DNA of 64,000 nucleotides from Bacteroidota bacterium (lineage in GTDB: Bacteria > Bacteroidota > Bacteroidia > 2-12-FULL-35-15), in NCBI GenBank assembly GCA_029237775.1, contig JAQZBR010000004.1:434001-498000 (forward strand). Reading direction: 5' to 3'. Positions 49,250 through 58,344 of the stretch are shown one piece after another. The notes beneath the pieces were generated by a model. The model was not told the DNA's origin. It saw only the letters and a list, made by a program, of their open reading frames with translations, and ran no database searches. Positions within the stretch are counted from its first letter, which is position 1, and every line of letters begins with the position of its first letter. The position numbers and the translations under genes are program-made.

Positions 49250-50656
49250 TTGAGTCAGTTATTATCCCTCTTGCAAACGCTTACTGAAAAGGAGCTTGCC
49301 GAATTAGACAATTTACGTTTGATCGGGAAGGAAAAGCTGGTATTTGATTACACTAAGAGATTCCGGGATAAAGAGCTTCCTGATATTCCGGAGGTTGCTG
49401 AAGCATTAAAACTTACCGAGAGCCATTATTACAAAATCAACTCGATACTTCTTCGAAAAGCATACACTACACTTGTCCCACAGCAGGGCACCGAACTTCT
49501 TCAGTTTTTAAAAAGAAAGAATCTTTTCAACTTACTGAGACATGAGATCCTATTTCAGGACAAAAAGCTCATCGCAAAATTGAGTGCAACGGAGCAGGAA
49601 AAATTTTTTCTCATATGCTTTCATTATCTGATCGACCTGCCTTACAAGTATTATGATAAAAAGCTGATTGGAGCCTTTGGCAGAAAATATATTGACTCGA
49701 GAAAAGATGGATCAGAATCGGATGAGCTATATATTAAATTTCATACACTGTTTGCCGATCTCAATAGACTCGCGGCCAAGAAAAACCCGGGGAAATTTCT
49801 TCATGTAACACCTGAAGAGCTTTTAAAATACGAGAAAGAGCTGGAAGGTTCCAAACATTATCTCGCTACCTATTATTTGTATCGAAGTATTTGCAGCTAT
49901 TACTCATATTATGATAAACAGCCTGAGAAGGTTTTGGAATACATAAAGAAAGCAATGCTTCTCAAAGATAAAATTGCATTCTTTTTCCCTATTGATATCA
50001 GCTTGTTTCTTCACTTACTATATGCAGATGCCCTATTTACAAATAACAACATAGAAGAGGCTGAAAACATCTACAACAAGGCATTTGAACAAGGTGTTGA
50101 TGAAAATATCTATGGGTACTATTTTCATTGTGAGCAATATATTCTGGTTTCAATTATCAGAAAAAAGTTCAATCAGGCAAGGGAGCTTTTAGACAAAGTA
50201 TTTCAGCCCTGCATCAACAACAGGCTTGACATTTACGCAACGCGCGGCTCCATGTGCTTTGTTAAATTTTATCTGAGCACTGGCGACCTTAAAAAAGCAT
50301 TAGCTTACCTGAACATCGCAAAAGTAAATAATGAGAAGACGTTCTATCTTCCCTTTGATGTTCAGCTGAGGGTGCTGGAAAACATATACTTTTTCCTAAA
50401 GAAAGATTACGATTTCAGCTATCAATTAGCTAACAGAAATATTAAATTTCTTAAGTCGCAGGAACAAACCGACATCTTCGAAAACTATTTAATGCTTTGG
50501 AAGAACATCATTGGAATGCTGAATGCAATAATGAAAAAATCTCCGATGAATACGGAACTCATTAATGACTACAACTTCCTGAATAAACATTATACGAATT
50601 TGTATTGTGGGTTGTTGGAGAAGATGTATGAGCAGACAGAAAAAGAAGTAAAATAA
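49250..50656 (+). CDS. Large helical protein of unknown function
   Basis: A 468-residue soluble protein I do not recognise as a named family. It is strongly helical, with periodic aromatic residues and helical-repeat segments such as ADALFTNNNIEEAENIYNKAFEQ and FYLSTGDLKKALAYLNIAKV, which look like TPR units in the C-terminal two thirds. No signal peptide. The start is a TTG (49250), consistent with the -7 box 20 bases upstream. It ends 18 bases from the convergent radical SAM gene. Confidence 0.7.
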   Translation: MSQLLSLLQTLTEKELAELDNLRLIGKEKLVFDYTKRFRDKELPDIPEVAEALKLTESHYYKINSILLRKAYTTLVPQQGTELLQFLKRKNLFNLLRHEILFQDKKLIAKLSATEQEKFFLICFHYLIDLPYKYYDKKLIGAFGRKYIDSRKDGSESDELYIKFHTLFADLNRLAAKKNPGKFLHVTPEELLKYEKELEGSKHYLATYYLYRSICSYYSYYDKQPEKVLEYIKKAMLLKDKIAFFFPIDISLFLHLLYADALFTNNNIEEAENIYNKAFEQGVDENIYGYYFHCEQYILVSIIRKKFNQARELLDKVFQPCINNRLDIYATRGSMCFVKFYLSTGDLKKALAYLNIAKVNNEKTFYLPFDVQLRVLENIYFFLKKDYDFSYQLANRNIKFLKSQEQTDIFENYLMLWKNIIGMLNAIMKKSPMNTELINDYNFLNKHYTNLYCGLLEKMYEQTEKEVK

Positions 50657-50674
50657 ATTTGCTCCGAAGTTGCC

Positions 50675-51697
50675 TTAAGACCAAACCTGTGTACCTTCTG
50701 TACAATTTTTGCAGATATCAATTTCTGAACGTGAGCGAAGTACGGAAGCTCTAAAATTATTATACTCTTTCCCTTTCCATAGCTTCGCGAAACTTTGCGT
50801 TTGCAGATTACCAAGCTGATGATTTGCATCCTTATCAAAACAGCAGGGAACCACCTTACCATCCCAGGTAATGACCGTTGAATGCCATAACCTCCAGCAG
50901 TGATCAACCATTTCATTCTTGATCTCGTATTTACCGGAAGCATTTTTTTTATAGCGGGAATATTTATCAATGGTTGGCATCAACGGACTACCATTTTCAA
51001 ATTCATAAATTTGCGCTGTTTTAAAACGAACCTCATTAACCCCGGTCTTTTTTGCGAGGGATCTTACTTCCTTTATCTGATGCTGATTTGGCTTTACAAC
51101 AAGGAACTGAAAAATAACATGAGGTGTTTTGGATCCCAGTTCTTTCTTCCATTTAATAACATTTTCAGCACCTTCAATAACCTTCTTTAAATCGCCACCG
51201 ATCCGATACTGTTCGTAAGTATCCTGTGTGGTACCATCAATAGAAATTATAAGCCTGTCCAAACCACTTTCCACTGTTTTTTTAGCGTTAGCATCGTTCA
51301 GGTAATGTGCGTTCGTTGAAGTAGCAGTATAGATCCCTTTTCCTGAAGCATAACTTACCATTTCAAGAAATTTGGGATTAAGATATGGCTCTCCCTGAAA
51401 ATAGAAGATCAAATATGACACCTTTTTATATAGCTCATCAATTGTGTTAGTGAAGAAATCTTTTTGAAGCATTCCGGTTGGCCTGGTGAATTCACGCTTT
51501 CCACTAGGACATTCGGGACAACGAAGGTTGCATGAAGTTGTCGGTTCGATAGTGACGCTGATAGGCATGCCCCATTGAACTGCTCTTTTGGTTGCTTTTG
51601 AATAGTAAAACCCGGCCACTACTTTAATTGCGTTAGATATCCTTCCAAACGTAAGCTTAGAAAGGAAATTAAGGCCATCAGCAGTTCGGGAGCTCAT
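50675..51697 (-). CDS. Radical SAM/SPASM protein
   Basis: A 340-residue radical SAM enzyme. TTSCNLRCPECPSGK holds the CxxxCxxC ligands of the SAM-binding [4Fe-4S] cluster (about residues 52-59). A C-terminal SPASM region carries extra cysteines (HCWRLW, VPCCFD, DICKNCTEG) for one or two auxiliary clusters. Such enzymes modify peptides or small molecules. No precursor peptide is evident beside it, so the substrate is unknown. The region between 60 and 230 is a usual TIM-barrel half (LIISIDGTTQDTYEQYRIGG). Confidence 0.88.
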   Translation of the reverse strand: MSSRTADGLNFLSKLTFGRISNAIKVVAGFYYSKATKRAVQWGMPISVTIEPTTSCNLRCPECPSGKREFTRPTGMLQKDFFTNTIDELYKKVSYLIFYFQGEPYLNPKFLEMVSYASGKGIYTATSTNAHYLNDANAKKTVESGLDRLIISIDGTTQDTYEQYRIGGDLKKVIEGAENVIKWKKELGSKTPHVIFQFLVVKPNQHQIKEVRSLAKKTGVNEVRFKTAQIYEFENGSPLMPTIDKYSRYKKNASGKYEIKNEMVDHCWRLWHSTVITWDGKVVPCCFDKDANHQLGNLQTQSFAKLWKGKEYNNFRASVLRSRSEIDICKNCTEGTQVWS

Positions 51698-51761
51698 TAA
51701 GTAAAGATACGGTTTTTAAGGGTAAACACCAATCCGGGATCAAGTCGGGAATAGATAATAA

Positions 51762-51796
51762 AAAAAGCAGCATCTTTCGAAGCTGCTTTTTCTTTT
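51762..51796 (-). terminator. Intrinsic terminator of the 303-residue T9SS protein gene
   Basis: AAAAAGCAGC (51762-51771) and GCTGCTTTTT (51782-51791) form the stem, followed on the minus strand by an AT-rich run with T residues (51766-51757). The same hairpin reads with a TTTTTCTTTT run on the plus strand. Confidence 0.75.
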
Positions 51797-51809
51797 AAAA
51801 GGATCATTC

Positions 51810-52721
51810 TTAGTGAGCTACTTCAAACTTCCCTCTGTTCAACACCTTGTTATTGCTATCAGTTACCTGATAAATATAAAGTCCTTTAGAAAATTCTGAA
51901 GTATTAATAACTGTTTTATTTCCGTTCATCTGGTATGTTCCTACTTTTCTTCCCGCGATATCACTTACCTCAACAAACTTTGAATCCACGCTGCATTCAA
52001 GACTAAGTGAATTATTTGCCGGATTAGGAAATACAGAAACGTTATTTATAACACCGTCAATATCATTAGTACTCACCCAGCCATTAAAAGTAAAATCATC
52101 CACCCAAAGAGTACTTCCCAATTTTGGGCGGTGAAGACTGCTGGAAGAACAATAAATCTTCAAAGTATCAGGAGAAATGGTATTGCTTACATAGTTCATG
52201 TTCACCACGCGCTGAGTCCAAACCGTGCTGTTTGTACTGGTTTGAAACTTTCCTGACGCAATTGTATCCGCTCTGCCATTGGTTGAGTTCCATTTGGTAA
52301 GCTGAACAAGCACCCAGCCTGTGTCCAAGCCAACGGGAACGTATTGTGTTGCAAAGTTTACAGTTGCAGGACGGCCGGTATAGTTAATACCATATTTAAT
52401 AGATTGAGACGGGAAAGCTGTTATTTTACCTAAGATCAATAAACCTACAGTATCATATCCCGGAACAGCGACACCGGTTATTTCTCTTGTAACTATTTTC
52501 GCAGATGCTGTACCCTGAAAAAGAGGAGGCGTAGTTTCTTTATAAACCGATTGCTGCATTCCTCCTGCCACTAGTATATTAAAGCTTGCCCAACCAACAG
52601 GATCCTGCACAGTACCGAACTGAACGTTTTGCCATGATTCCATATTATAACTTGGTGCCTGAGCATTTCCGGCAGAAACAAGGATCATAGCACTGCAAAT
52701 AGAAAGTAAAAGTTTTTTCAT
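51810..52721 (-). CDS. Secreted protein with T9SS type A sorting domain
   Basis: A 303-residue protein with a signal peptide (LLLSICSAMILVSAGNAQA). A carbohydrate-binding-like beta region follows (about 40-210, with SLHRPKLGSTLWVDDFTFNGW), then a C-terminal sorting domain (VFPNPANNSLSLECSVDSKF, DIAGRKVGTYQ, LYIYQVTDSNNKVLNRGKFEVAH). The C-terminal domain directs export through the type IX system. The passenger is unrecognised in detail. It lies 77 bases from a second T9SS gene on the same strand, separated by a terminator. Confidence 0.88.
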   Translation of the reverse strand: MKKLLLSICSAMILVSAGNAQAPSYNMESWQNVQFGTVQDPVGWASFNILVAGGMQQSVYKETTPPLFQGTASAKIVTREITGVAVPGYDTVGLLILGKITAFPSQSIKYGINYTGRPATVNFATQYVPVGLDTGWVLVQLTKWNSTNGRADTIASGKFQTSTNSTVWTQRVVNMNYVSNTISPDTLKIYCSSSSLHRPKLGSTLWVDDFTFNGWVSTNDIDGVINNVSVFPNPANNSLSLECSVDSKFVEVSDIAGRKVGTYQMNGNKTVINTSEFSKGLYIYQVTDSNNKVLNRGKFEVAH

Positions 52722-52758
52722 TTTTTTGGATTTATGTGTACAGCAAATATATTAAAAA

Positions 52759-52787
52759 CAAAACACCCGGATATACCGGGTGTTTTG
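52759..52787 (-). terminator. Intrinsic terminator of the 359-residue T9SS protein gene
   Basis: CAAAACACCCGG (52759-52770), 5-base loop, CCGGGTGTTTTG (52776-52787): 12 perfect pairs, followed on the minus strand by TTTTTAAT. Confidence 0.92.
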
Positions 52788-52798
52788 TTAAATCTCAT

Positions 52799-53878
52799 TT
52801 AGTTTTTGGTGAATTTGCCACGCTTTAGCGGCAGGTTATCTTTACCGATCACGTTAAAAGTATAGATGCCGGGAGCAAATGCACTTGTATTGACACTAGT
52901 AATATCAGATGATACAATTTCAGATGCGATCATTCTACCTGTCAGATCGTAGATCTGAACCATTTCAACTTTGGATGGGTCCAGAGCGAAATTGATCTCG
53001 TTTACAGCAGGATTTGGATACGCGTTTATTTCAGATACTGACAGAGCTGATTCATTAATACCAACTGTCATTGGTATTGCTTTTAACCAAGAGATCTCTG
53101 TAGGTGTTAACGTGTTATAATCAACAGTTGCCTCAACCAATGGAAAACCCACTGAATTAGCCCACCATGTAAAGCTTTTTGCCGAATCCTGATCATATTG
53201 CGGTGGAATCACTCCGGCAGGATCAGTTTGCCATCCGCCTAAGAAAGCAACATAATATTCTGTTGTGTCCCAGTTGCGCTGCAATTCATAAAAGCGAAGA
53301 GATGCGTACGTACCTAATGGAGTTGTAATGTTTCCCCATGCATCGGCCGTGGAAGTTTTTTGGATGGTTGAACGTGTACGGATAGAATCAACACCGCTTG
53401 CACCATAATAAAATGAGCTTTTTGCAGTGTGAGTTTCGCTAAAGGTTGTGCCGAAAGTTGAAGGAAACACCGCCATTTTTTCTGCGGGTGTATTTACCTG
53501 ATTAAATGGCGTAAGCCCTGTACCGAAATCTACCATTGCACCGATTCCAAGTCCAGACAACATAGAACTGCTGACATTCATATAATTGAATATCTGCTGA
53601 TACCCGTATTTAATTACAAGGTTCGCGCTTGAAAAGCTTGGATTAGGAGCTGATGAATAAGGCATTGTGGTAAGGGTGTCTTCGTAATTTGCACCTAAAG
53701 CACTCATGTTCCATGTCTGACTAGCTCCGGCACTTCCTACCGAAATAGTTGACACTGTAGTATCATGCGCCTGGATCAGCACTTTATTCACTCCAACCAG
53801 ATCAGCTGAAGTAATAGTGATCTGAGCCTGGGTAAATAGTCCGGCCCCTAAGAATAAAAGTAGTAATGGTTTTTTCAT
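52799..53878 (-). CDS. Secreted protein with T9SS type A sorting domain
   Basis: A 359-residue protein with a signal peptide (LLLLFLGAGLFTQAQ), a beta-rich passenger of about 250 residues with no recognised catalytic motif, and a C-terminal sorting domain (AYPNPAVNEINFALDP, VQIYDLTGRMI, GIYTFNVIGKDNLPLKRGKFTKN). Exported to the surface by type IX secretion. It lies next to a second T9SS cargo gene, but the passengers are not obviously alike. Confidence 0.88.
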   Translation of the reverse strand: MKKPLLLLFLGAGLFTQAQITITSADLVGVNKVLIQAHDTTVSTISVGSAGASQTWNMSALGANYEDTLTTMPYSSAPNPSFSSANLVIKYGYQQIFNYMNVSSSMLSGLGIGAMVDFGTGLTPFNQVNTPAEKMAVFPSTFGTTFSETHTAKSSFYYGASGVDSIRTRSTIQKTSTADAWGNITTPLGTYASLRFYELQRNWDTTEYYVAFLGGWQTDPAGVIPPQYDQDSAKSFTWWANSVGFPLVEATVDYNTLTPTEISWLKAIPMTVGINESALSVSEINAYPNPAVNEINFALDPSKVEMVQIYDLTGRMIASEIVSSDITSVNTSAFAPGIYTFNVIGKDNLPLKRGKFTKN

Positions 53879-53980
53879 GTGTTTGATTTTTGGGTTAATA
53901 AAAAATTACACGGCTAAATTAATCCTTACAAAATGAGTAATCAATACCCATAATTCTTAAAAAATCAAAAATCTTACTCT

Positions 53981-55828
53981 TTATACAAATGCCTGCAGAT
54001 CGTGCAGTTTTTTATAAGTTCCGTTTTGTGTGATGAGCCCGGAGTGTGTTCCACGTTCAAGGATAACACCTTTTTGCATTACTATGATCTCATCTGCGTG
54101 TTGTATGGTGGATAGGCGATGAGCGATAACAATGGAGGTACGATTCTTCATCAATTTATTCAAAGCGTCCTGCACAAGACGTTCGCTTTCTGTATCGAGT
54201 GCAGATGTTGCTTCATCAAGAATCAATATAGGAGGATTTTTGAGAACTGCCCGTGCGATACTCATGCGCTGTCGCTGTCCACCGGACATTTTATTTCCCC
54301 TGTCACCAATATTTGTTTGATATCCTTGCGGCATCTGCATGATAAATTCATGTGCGTTGGCAATTTTAGCAGCTTCCATTACCTGAGCTTCTGTTACATC
54401 ATCAAGCCCGAATGCTATGTTGTTATAAACAGTGTCATTGAACAAGATCGACTCCTGAGTTACAATACCCATCAAATCGCGAAGGTCTTTTAATCGAGTG
54501 TTCCGGATAGGGATACCGTCAATTAGAATTTCTCCTTTGGTAGCATCATAAAAACGGGGCAGCATGTCGGCCATGGTAGTTTTACCTGAACCCGACTGGC
54601 CAACAAGTGCAATGGTTTTTCCTTTAGCGATCTTCAGATTGATATCATTTAGCACCCATCCCACTTCGCCTTCGCGGTAAGCAAAAGAAACATTTCTGTA
54701 TTCAATTTCTTTTTCGAACTTTTTCAATACAACAGGTGAAACAGGATCCTTGATCTTCAATTCCGCATTGAGAATCTTATCGATACGCTCTGCAGAGGCT
54801 AAACCTTTTTGAACGCTATAGTATGCTTCTGTAAAGGATTTTGCCGGTGCAAGCAGTTGTGAGAAAACAGCAATAAAAAAGATGAGGATTGATCCATTCA
54901 GAGAAGGATCCTCTCCCAAAACCAATTTACCACCAAAATACAATACAAGCACTAATACACTTACTCCCAAAAATTCACTAATAGGAGAAGCTAAAGAAAT
55001 TTTACGCTCAATTCTTAGAGATACATTATTATATTCCTGATTTACTTCCCGAAAACGCTCAGTCATTAGCCTTTCTGCATTAAATCCTTTTATGATCCTT
55101 AAACCGCCCAGCGTTTCTTCCATGATAGAATTTAGCATGCCCATCTTCTCTTTTTGGCGTCCGGATGATTTTCTTAAGCTTTTTCCGATCCTGCCTATCA
55201 ACAGTCCACTAATTGGCAATAGAATAAATGAAAAAATCGATAATTGCGGACTTATTACCACCATTGTCCCGAGGTAAATTATGATGGTCACCGGTTCCCG
55301 GAAAACCGACTCGAGTGATTTCATAATACTCCATTCGATCTCCTGCACATCGGTCGTCATACGACTCATAATATCACCTTTTCTTTCTTCTGAATAATAC
55401 GACAATGGGAGGCTAAGCACTTTTGAATACAATTTATTACGCATATCCCTGACAACTCCCGTTCTGATTGGTGCAATAAAAAACATTCCCAGGTAACGAA
55501 AGAGATTCTTGAGAAAAATGGTAATAACAACAAAAAGGCAAACCACGACTAAAGCATCCAACTTTCCTCTGTCCAAAATAATTTGTGCAAGAAAATAGTT
55601 AACATTATCAGTCAAAGAAACTGCAGTAAACTCAAAAGCAGGATAACCTTTTGTGATCGTTTTCTGCAACATACTATCATCAGCAAAAAGTAATACCTGA
55701 AGAAAAGGGAATAGCATGGCAATTGAAAAAAGGCCAAACACAACTGATAAGATATTGAAGAGAATATTTAAAGCAGCATAATTCCAGTAGCCCTTAACAT
55801 ACCGAAGCACTCCGAAGAATTTTTTCAT
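53981..55828 (-). CDS. MsbA-like ABC exporter (fused permease and ATPase)
   Basis: A 615-residue half-transporter that would act as a homodimer. The N-terminal six-helix domain (about 15-330) includes the coupling-helix segment SEERKGDIMSRMTTDVQEIE. The nucleotide-binding domain (about 355-615) has Walker A GQSGSGKT, the Q loop, signature MSGGQRQR, Walker B ILILDEATSALD and the switch histidine in VIAHRLST. It is most like the MsbA lipid A flippase group, in keeping with the LPS-related genes in the window, but substrate specificity cannot be read. Confidence 0.92.
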   Translation of the reverse strand: MKKFFGVLRYVKGYWNYAALNILFNILSVVFGLFSIAMLFPFLQVLLFADDSMLQKTITKGYPAFEFTAVSLTDNVNYFLAQIILDRGKLDALVVVCLFVVITIFLKNLFRYLGMFFIAPIRTGVVRDMRNKLYSKVLSLPLSYYSEERKGDIMSRMTTDVQEIEWSIMKSLESVFREPVTIIIYLGTMVVISPQLSIFSFILLPISGLLIGRIGKSLRKSSGRQKEKMGMLNSIMEETLGGLRIIKGFNAERLMTERFREVNQEYNNVSLRIERKISLASPISEFLGVSVLVLVLYFGGKLVLGEDPSLNGSILIFFIAVFSQLLAPAKSFTEAYYSVQKGLASAERIDKILNAELKIKDPVSPVVLKKFEKEIEYRNVSFAYREGEVGWVLNDINLKIAKGKTIALVGQSGSGKTTMADMLPRFYDATKGEILIDGIPIRNTRLKDLRDLMGIVTQESILFNDTVYNNIAFGLDDVTEAQVMEAAKIANAHEFIMQMPQGYQTNIGDRGNKMSGGQRQRMSIARAVLKNPPILILDEATSALDTESERLVQDALNKLMKNRTSIVIAHRLSTIQHADEIIVMQKGVILERGTHSGLITQNGTYKKLHDLQAFV

Positions 55829-55957
55829 CTTTAAATTTTATTGAAAACGATTATGATCCAATGTCTGTGTGTATTGCAGATCTTTCGATTTCGTGCCGCA
55901 AATATACTGTTTATAGCCTTTTATTTGCTAATTTTACATCTATAAATAAAGTTAAAA

Positions 55958-56296
55958 ATGGATTCGCAACGACAGCTAAAAGTATCACGTTTAATACAGA
56001 AAGAACTGGGAGAGATCTTCCAGAAAGAAACCCGTTTGCTTTTTGGAAATGCGCTTATCACAGTGACGCAGGTGCGTGTCAGCCCCGACCTTGGCGTTGC
56101 AAAAGTATATGTAAGCTTATTCAATGTTCCTGATACAAAAGAGCTCCTTGCCTCTATCAAAACACATACAAAAGAGATCAGGATGAAATTATCCTCCCGC
56201 ATAAAAAAACAGGTTCGTATCATTCCTAATCTTACTTTCTTTCAGGATGACTCTTTGGATTATGCGATGAGGATCGATGAACTTTTAAAAAAGTAG
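55958..56296 (+). CDS. rbfA: Ribosome-binding factor A
   Basis: A 112-residue 30S maturation and cold-adaptation factor with KH-like fold. The N-terminal RQLKVSRLIQKELGEIFQKE and the central VRVSPDLGVAKVYVSLFNVPD match the family. The C-terminal strand IPNLTFFQDDSLDYAMRIDELLKK completes it. It diverges from the ABC exporter gene, 129 bases away. Confidence 0.95.
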   Translation: MDSQRQLKVSRLIQKELGEIFQKETRLLFGNALITVTQVRVSPDLGVAKVYVSLFNVPDTKELLASIKTHTKEIRMKLSSRIKKQVRIIPNLTFFQDDSLDYAMRIDELLKK

Positions 56297-56299
56297 AGT

Positions 56300-56421
56300 T
56301 AATTATTAGAGGTTAAACGTTAAGTGGCTTAGCCATCCCGCAGATCCTGAAACAAGTTCAGGATGAGCGTCCCACAACGCAAATTCGTAATATTCGTAAT
56401 TCGTAGATTAGTAATCCGTAG
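56300..56421. repeat. Compound intergenic repeats ending at a start codon
   Basis: GAGGTTAAACGTTAAG (56310-56325), a palindromic ATCCTGAAACAAGTTCAGGAT (56346-56366, arms ATCCTGAA and TTCAGGAT), and then AATTCGTAATATTCGTAATTCG with GATTAGTAATCCGT (56382-56419), running directly into the ATG at 56422. The last part matches the repeat before the ATG at 1889. Confidence 0.7.
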
Positions 56422-57624
56422 ATGAATTTCCCTTTTTTCATAGCCAAACGTTACCTCCTTTCTAAAAAATCGCACAACGCGATCAATATCATTTCAGGTA
56501 TTGCGGTAACGGGAGTTTGCATTGGAACACTGGCGCTTGTGATCGTACTTTCGGCTTTTAATGGTCTTGCTGATCTGGTTGAATCCCTTTATAATTCTTT
56601 CGATTCAGATATACACATTACCCTTAAACAGGGAAAAATATTTTCTGCTGATGCGCCAGAACTAAGTGAGCTGAAAAAATTAAAAGGTATTGCTTATTAC
56701 ACTGAAGTCGTTGAAGGAAATGCATTGCTTAAATTCAGCGACAAACAATGCATCGCTACCATTAAAGGGGTGGACAATCAATTCAGGCCAATGAGCGGCT
56801 TTGATACGCTGGTTCGCGAAGGAAAATTTGACCTTACCCGAAATAATATTGTTATCGGAAAAGGAATTGGATTGGTTCTGCAAACCGGCCCCACCGATAT
56901 GTTTAGCCCTGTGTCCATTTTCGCTCCCAAGCGTGGACATGTAAACAGTTTGAATCCCGAAGACGGACTTAACGAACTTAAAGTTTACACTGCCGGTACA
57001 TTTTCGATCAACAATGAGTTCGATGATAAATATGTGATTATGAATATTGATAAAGCTCGTGCGCTTTTCGATTTCAAAAACGAGATCACATCAATTGAGC
57101 TGGCAATCACTAAAGGTCAAAACCAGTCCGCAATCCAACAACAGATCGAAAAGATTCTCGGTGACAAATATGTTGTCAAGAACCGTGAGCAGCAAAATGA
57201 ACTCCTTTACAAAACCTTAAGGTCAGAGAAAGCCTGGACATTCATCATTTTGTTCTTCATACTTATAATTGCAACATTCAATGTAATCGGATCTTTAACG
57301 ATGCTCATCATTGAAAAAAAGAAGGACATCACAATACTGCATAATATGGGGGCTGACATTCAGCTGATCAGAAGGATCTTTCTTGTTGAAGGAATGCTTA
57401 TCACTTTTATCGGGGCATTCTCGGGCATGTTCCTCGGTACATTGATCTGCTGGCTTCAGCAAACTTTCTCATTCGTTAAATTTGATGAAGGTTATGTTGT
57501 TGATGCCTATCCCGTTTCATTTCATGCTGCGGATTTCATTCTCATTATCTGCTCTGTGATGCTTATCGGATTTGTTGCTGCATGGTATCCCGTGAGAATT
57601 TTTACTAAGAAGCATCTGGCTTAA
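56422..57624 (+). CDS. FtsX-like ABC permease, LolC/LolE family
   Basis: A 400-residue inner-membrane permease of the MacB/LolC-E type. NFPFFIAKRYLLSKKSHNAINIISGIAVTG at the N-terminus is the family signature. The first TM is followed by a periplasmic domain (about 40-265) and three C-terminal TMs (AWTFIILFFILIIATFNVIGSLTMLI, MLITFIGAFSGMFLGTLICW, FILIICSVMLIGFVAAWYPV). These proteins extract lipoproteins for transport to the outer membrane with a LolD ATPase, not encoded nearby. Its leader consists of a dispersed repeat. Confidence 0.9.
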   Translation: MNFPFFIAKRYLLSKKSHNAINIISGIAVTGVCIGTLALVIVLSAFNGLADLVESLYNSFDSDIHITLKQGKIFSADAPELSELKKLKGIAYYTEVVEGNALLKFSDKQCIATIKGVDNQFRPMSGFDTLVREGKFDLTRNNIVIGKGIGLVLQTGPTDMFSPVSIFAPKRGHVNSLNPEDGLNELKVYTAGTFSINNEFDDKYVIMNIDKARALFDFKNEITSIELAITKGQNQSAIQQQIEKILGDKYVVKNREQQNELLYKTLRSEKAWTFIILFFILIIATFNVIGSLTMLIIEKKKDITILHNMGADIQLIRRIFLVEGMLITFIGAFSGMFLGTLICWLQQTFSFVKFDEGYVVDAYPVSFHAADFILIICSVMLIGFVAAWYPVRIFTKKHLA

Positions 57625-57641
57625 CCGGTGATTGTCTTGCA

Positions 57642-57740
57642 ACCACCCCAACCCTCCTCAAAGGAGGGAGCTGATCATTGTGCATTCTCAATAATTTTTC
57701 TACGGAGCTTCCCCTCCTCTGAGGGGGGACACAGGGTGGT
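57642..57740. repeat. REP-like doublet, copy 2
   Basis: ACCACCCCAACC then a CCTCCTC-AAAGGAGG hairpin (57642-57668), a spacer of about 40 bases, and CCCCTCCTCTGAGGGGG then ACACAGGGTGGT (57710-57740). The ACCACCC and GGGTGGT edges point outward, the opposite arrangement from copy 1 at 48990. It lies between convergent genes. Confidence 0.7.
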
Positions 57741-57748
57741 TATCGATC

Positions 57749-58342
57749 TTATTCCTCCGCTCTATTAATTAGCTTCCGGAGGAATTTGTTTTTAGGTGCT
57801 TTGTACGGGTAAAACCTGTTTTCAGGGATATTGTTGAATATCAACGCTACCACAAGTAATATCAGTACACCTGACAATACAGGAGAAAGAACATACAAAT
57901 AACCTAAAGCCTTAATTTTTTCAGAACCGATATTTGCGATCAATGCAGTCGCCCCTCCCGGAGGGTGAAGTGTTTTGGTGATCTGCATCATTACAATAGC
58001 CGTGGATACTGCAAGTGCGGAAGATAGCCAGATCTCACCCGGAATCAACAAGTGAATTGTAACTCCCACAAAGGCGCTTACCACATGTCCGCCTACCAGG
58101 TTTCGCGGCTGCGCGAGCGGGCTGTTGGTTGCTCCGTATACCAGAACTGCTGAAGCTCCGAAAGAACCGATGAGAAATAAATTATCGTTGAGGGTAAAAT
58201 AATTGGAGCTTATAAAACCAATTATACCTATTCCAAAAAAGCCGCCAAGAAAGGTCCAAAGAATATCACTCTTATCGATAATCGTTTCACGGTAGATCAC
58301 ATAACGCGCAACTCTGAAATTACGTTTGATCTTGTTTTTCAT
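57749..58342 (-). CDS. HPP family membrane protein
   Basis: A 197-residue protein with four TM helices and the naming HPP motif in KTLHPPGGATALI. The preceding NSPLAQPRNLVGGHVVSAFVG is the other conserved segment. Plant and cyanobacterial relatives have been implicated in nitrite transport; for Bacteroidota copies the substrate is not established. The ATG at 58342 is preferred over the TTG two codons upstream, which overlaps the dusB stop. The start lies two bases after the dusB stop, so the pair is probably an operon. Confidence 0.88.
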   Translation of the reverse strand: MKNKIKRNFRVARYVIYRETIIDKSDILWTFLGGFFGIGIIGFISSNYFTLNDNLFLIGSFGASAVLVYGATNSPLAQPRNLVGGHVVSAFVGVTIHLLIPGEIWLSSALAVSTAIVMMQITKTLHPPGGATALIANIGSEKIKALGYLYVLSPVLSGVLILLVVALIFNNIPENRFYPYKAPKNKFLRKLINRAEE

Positions 58343-58344
58343 AA

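Noticed and set aside
50675-51697. Peptide-modifying (RiPP) cluster around the radical SAM/SPASM gene
   Set aside because: No short precursor peptide gene, peptidase or transporter with matching orientation lies beside it. The ABC exporter is 2.3 kb away behind two terminators and looks MsbA-like.
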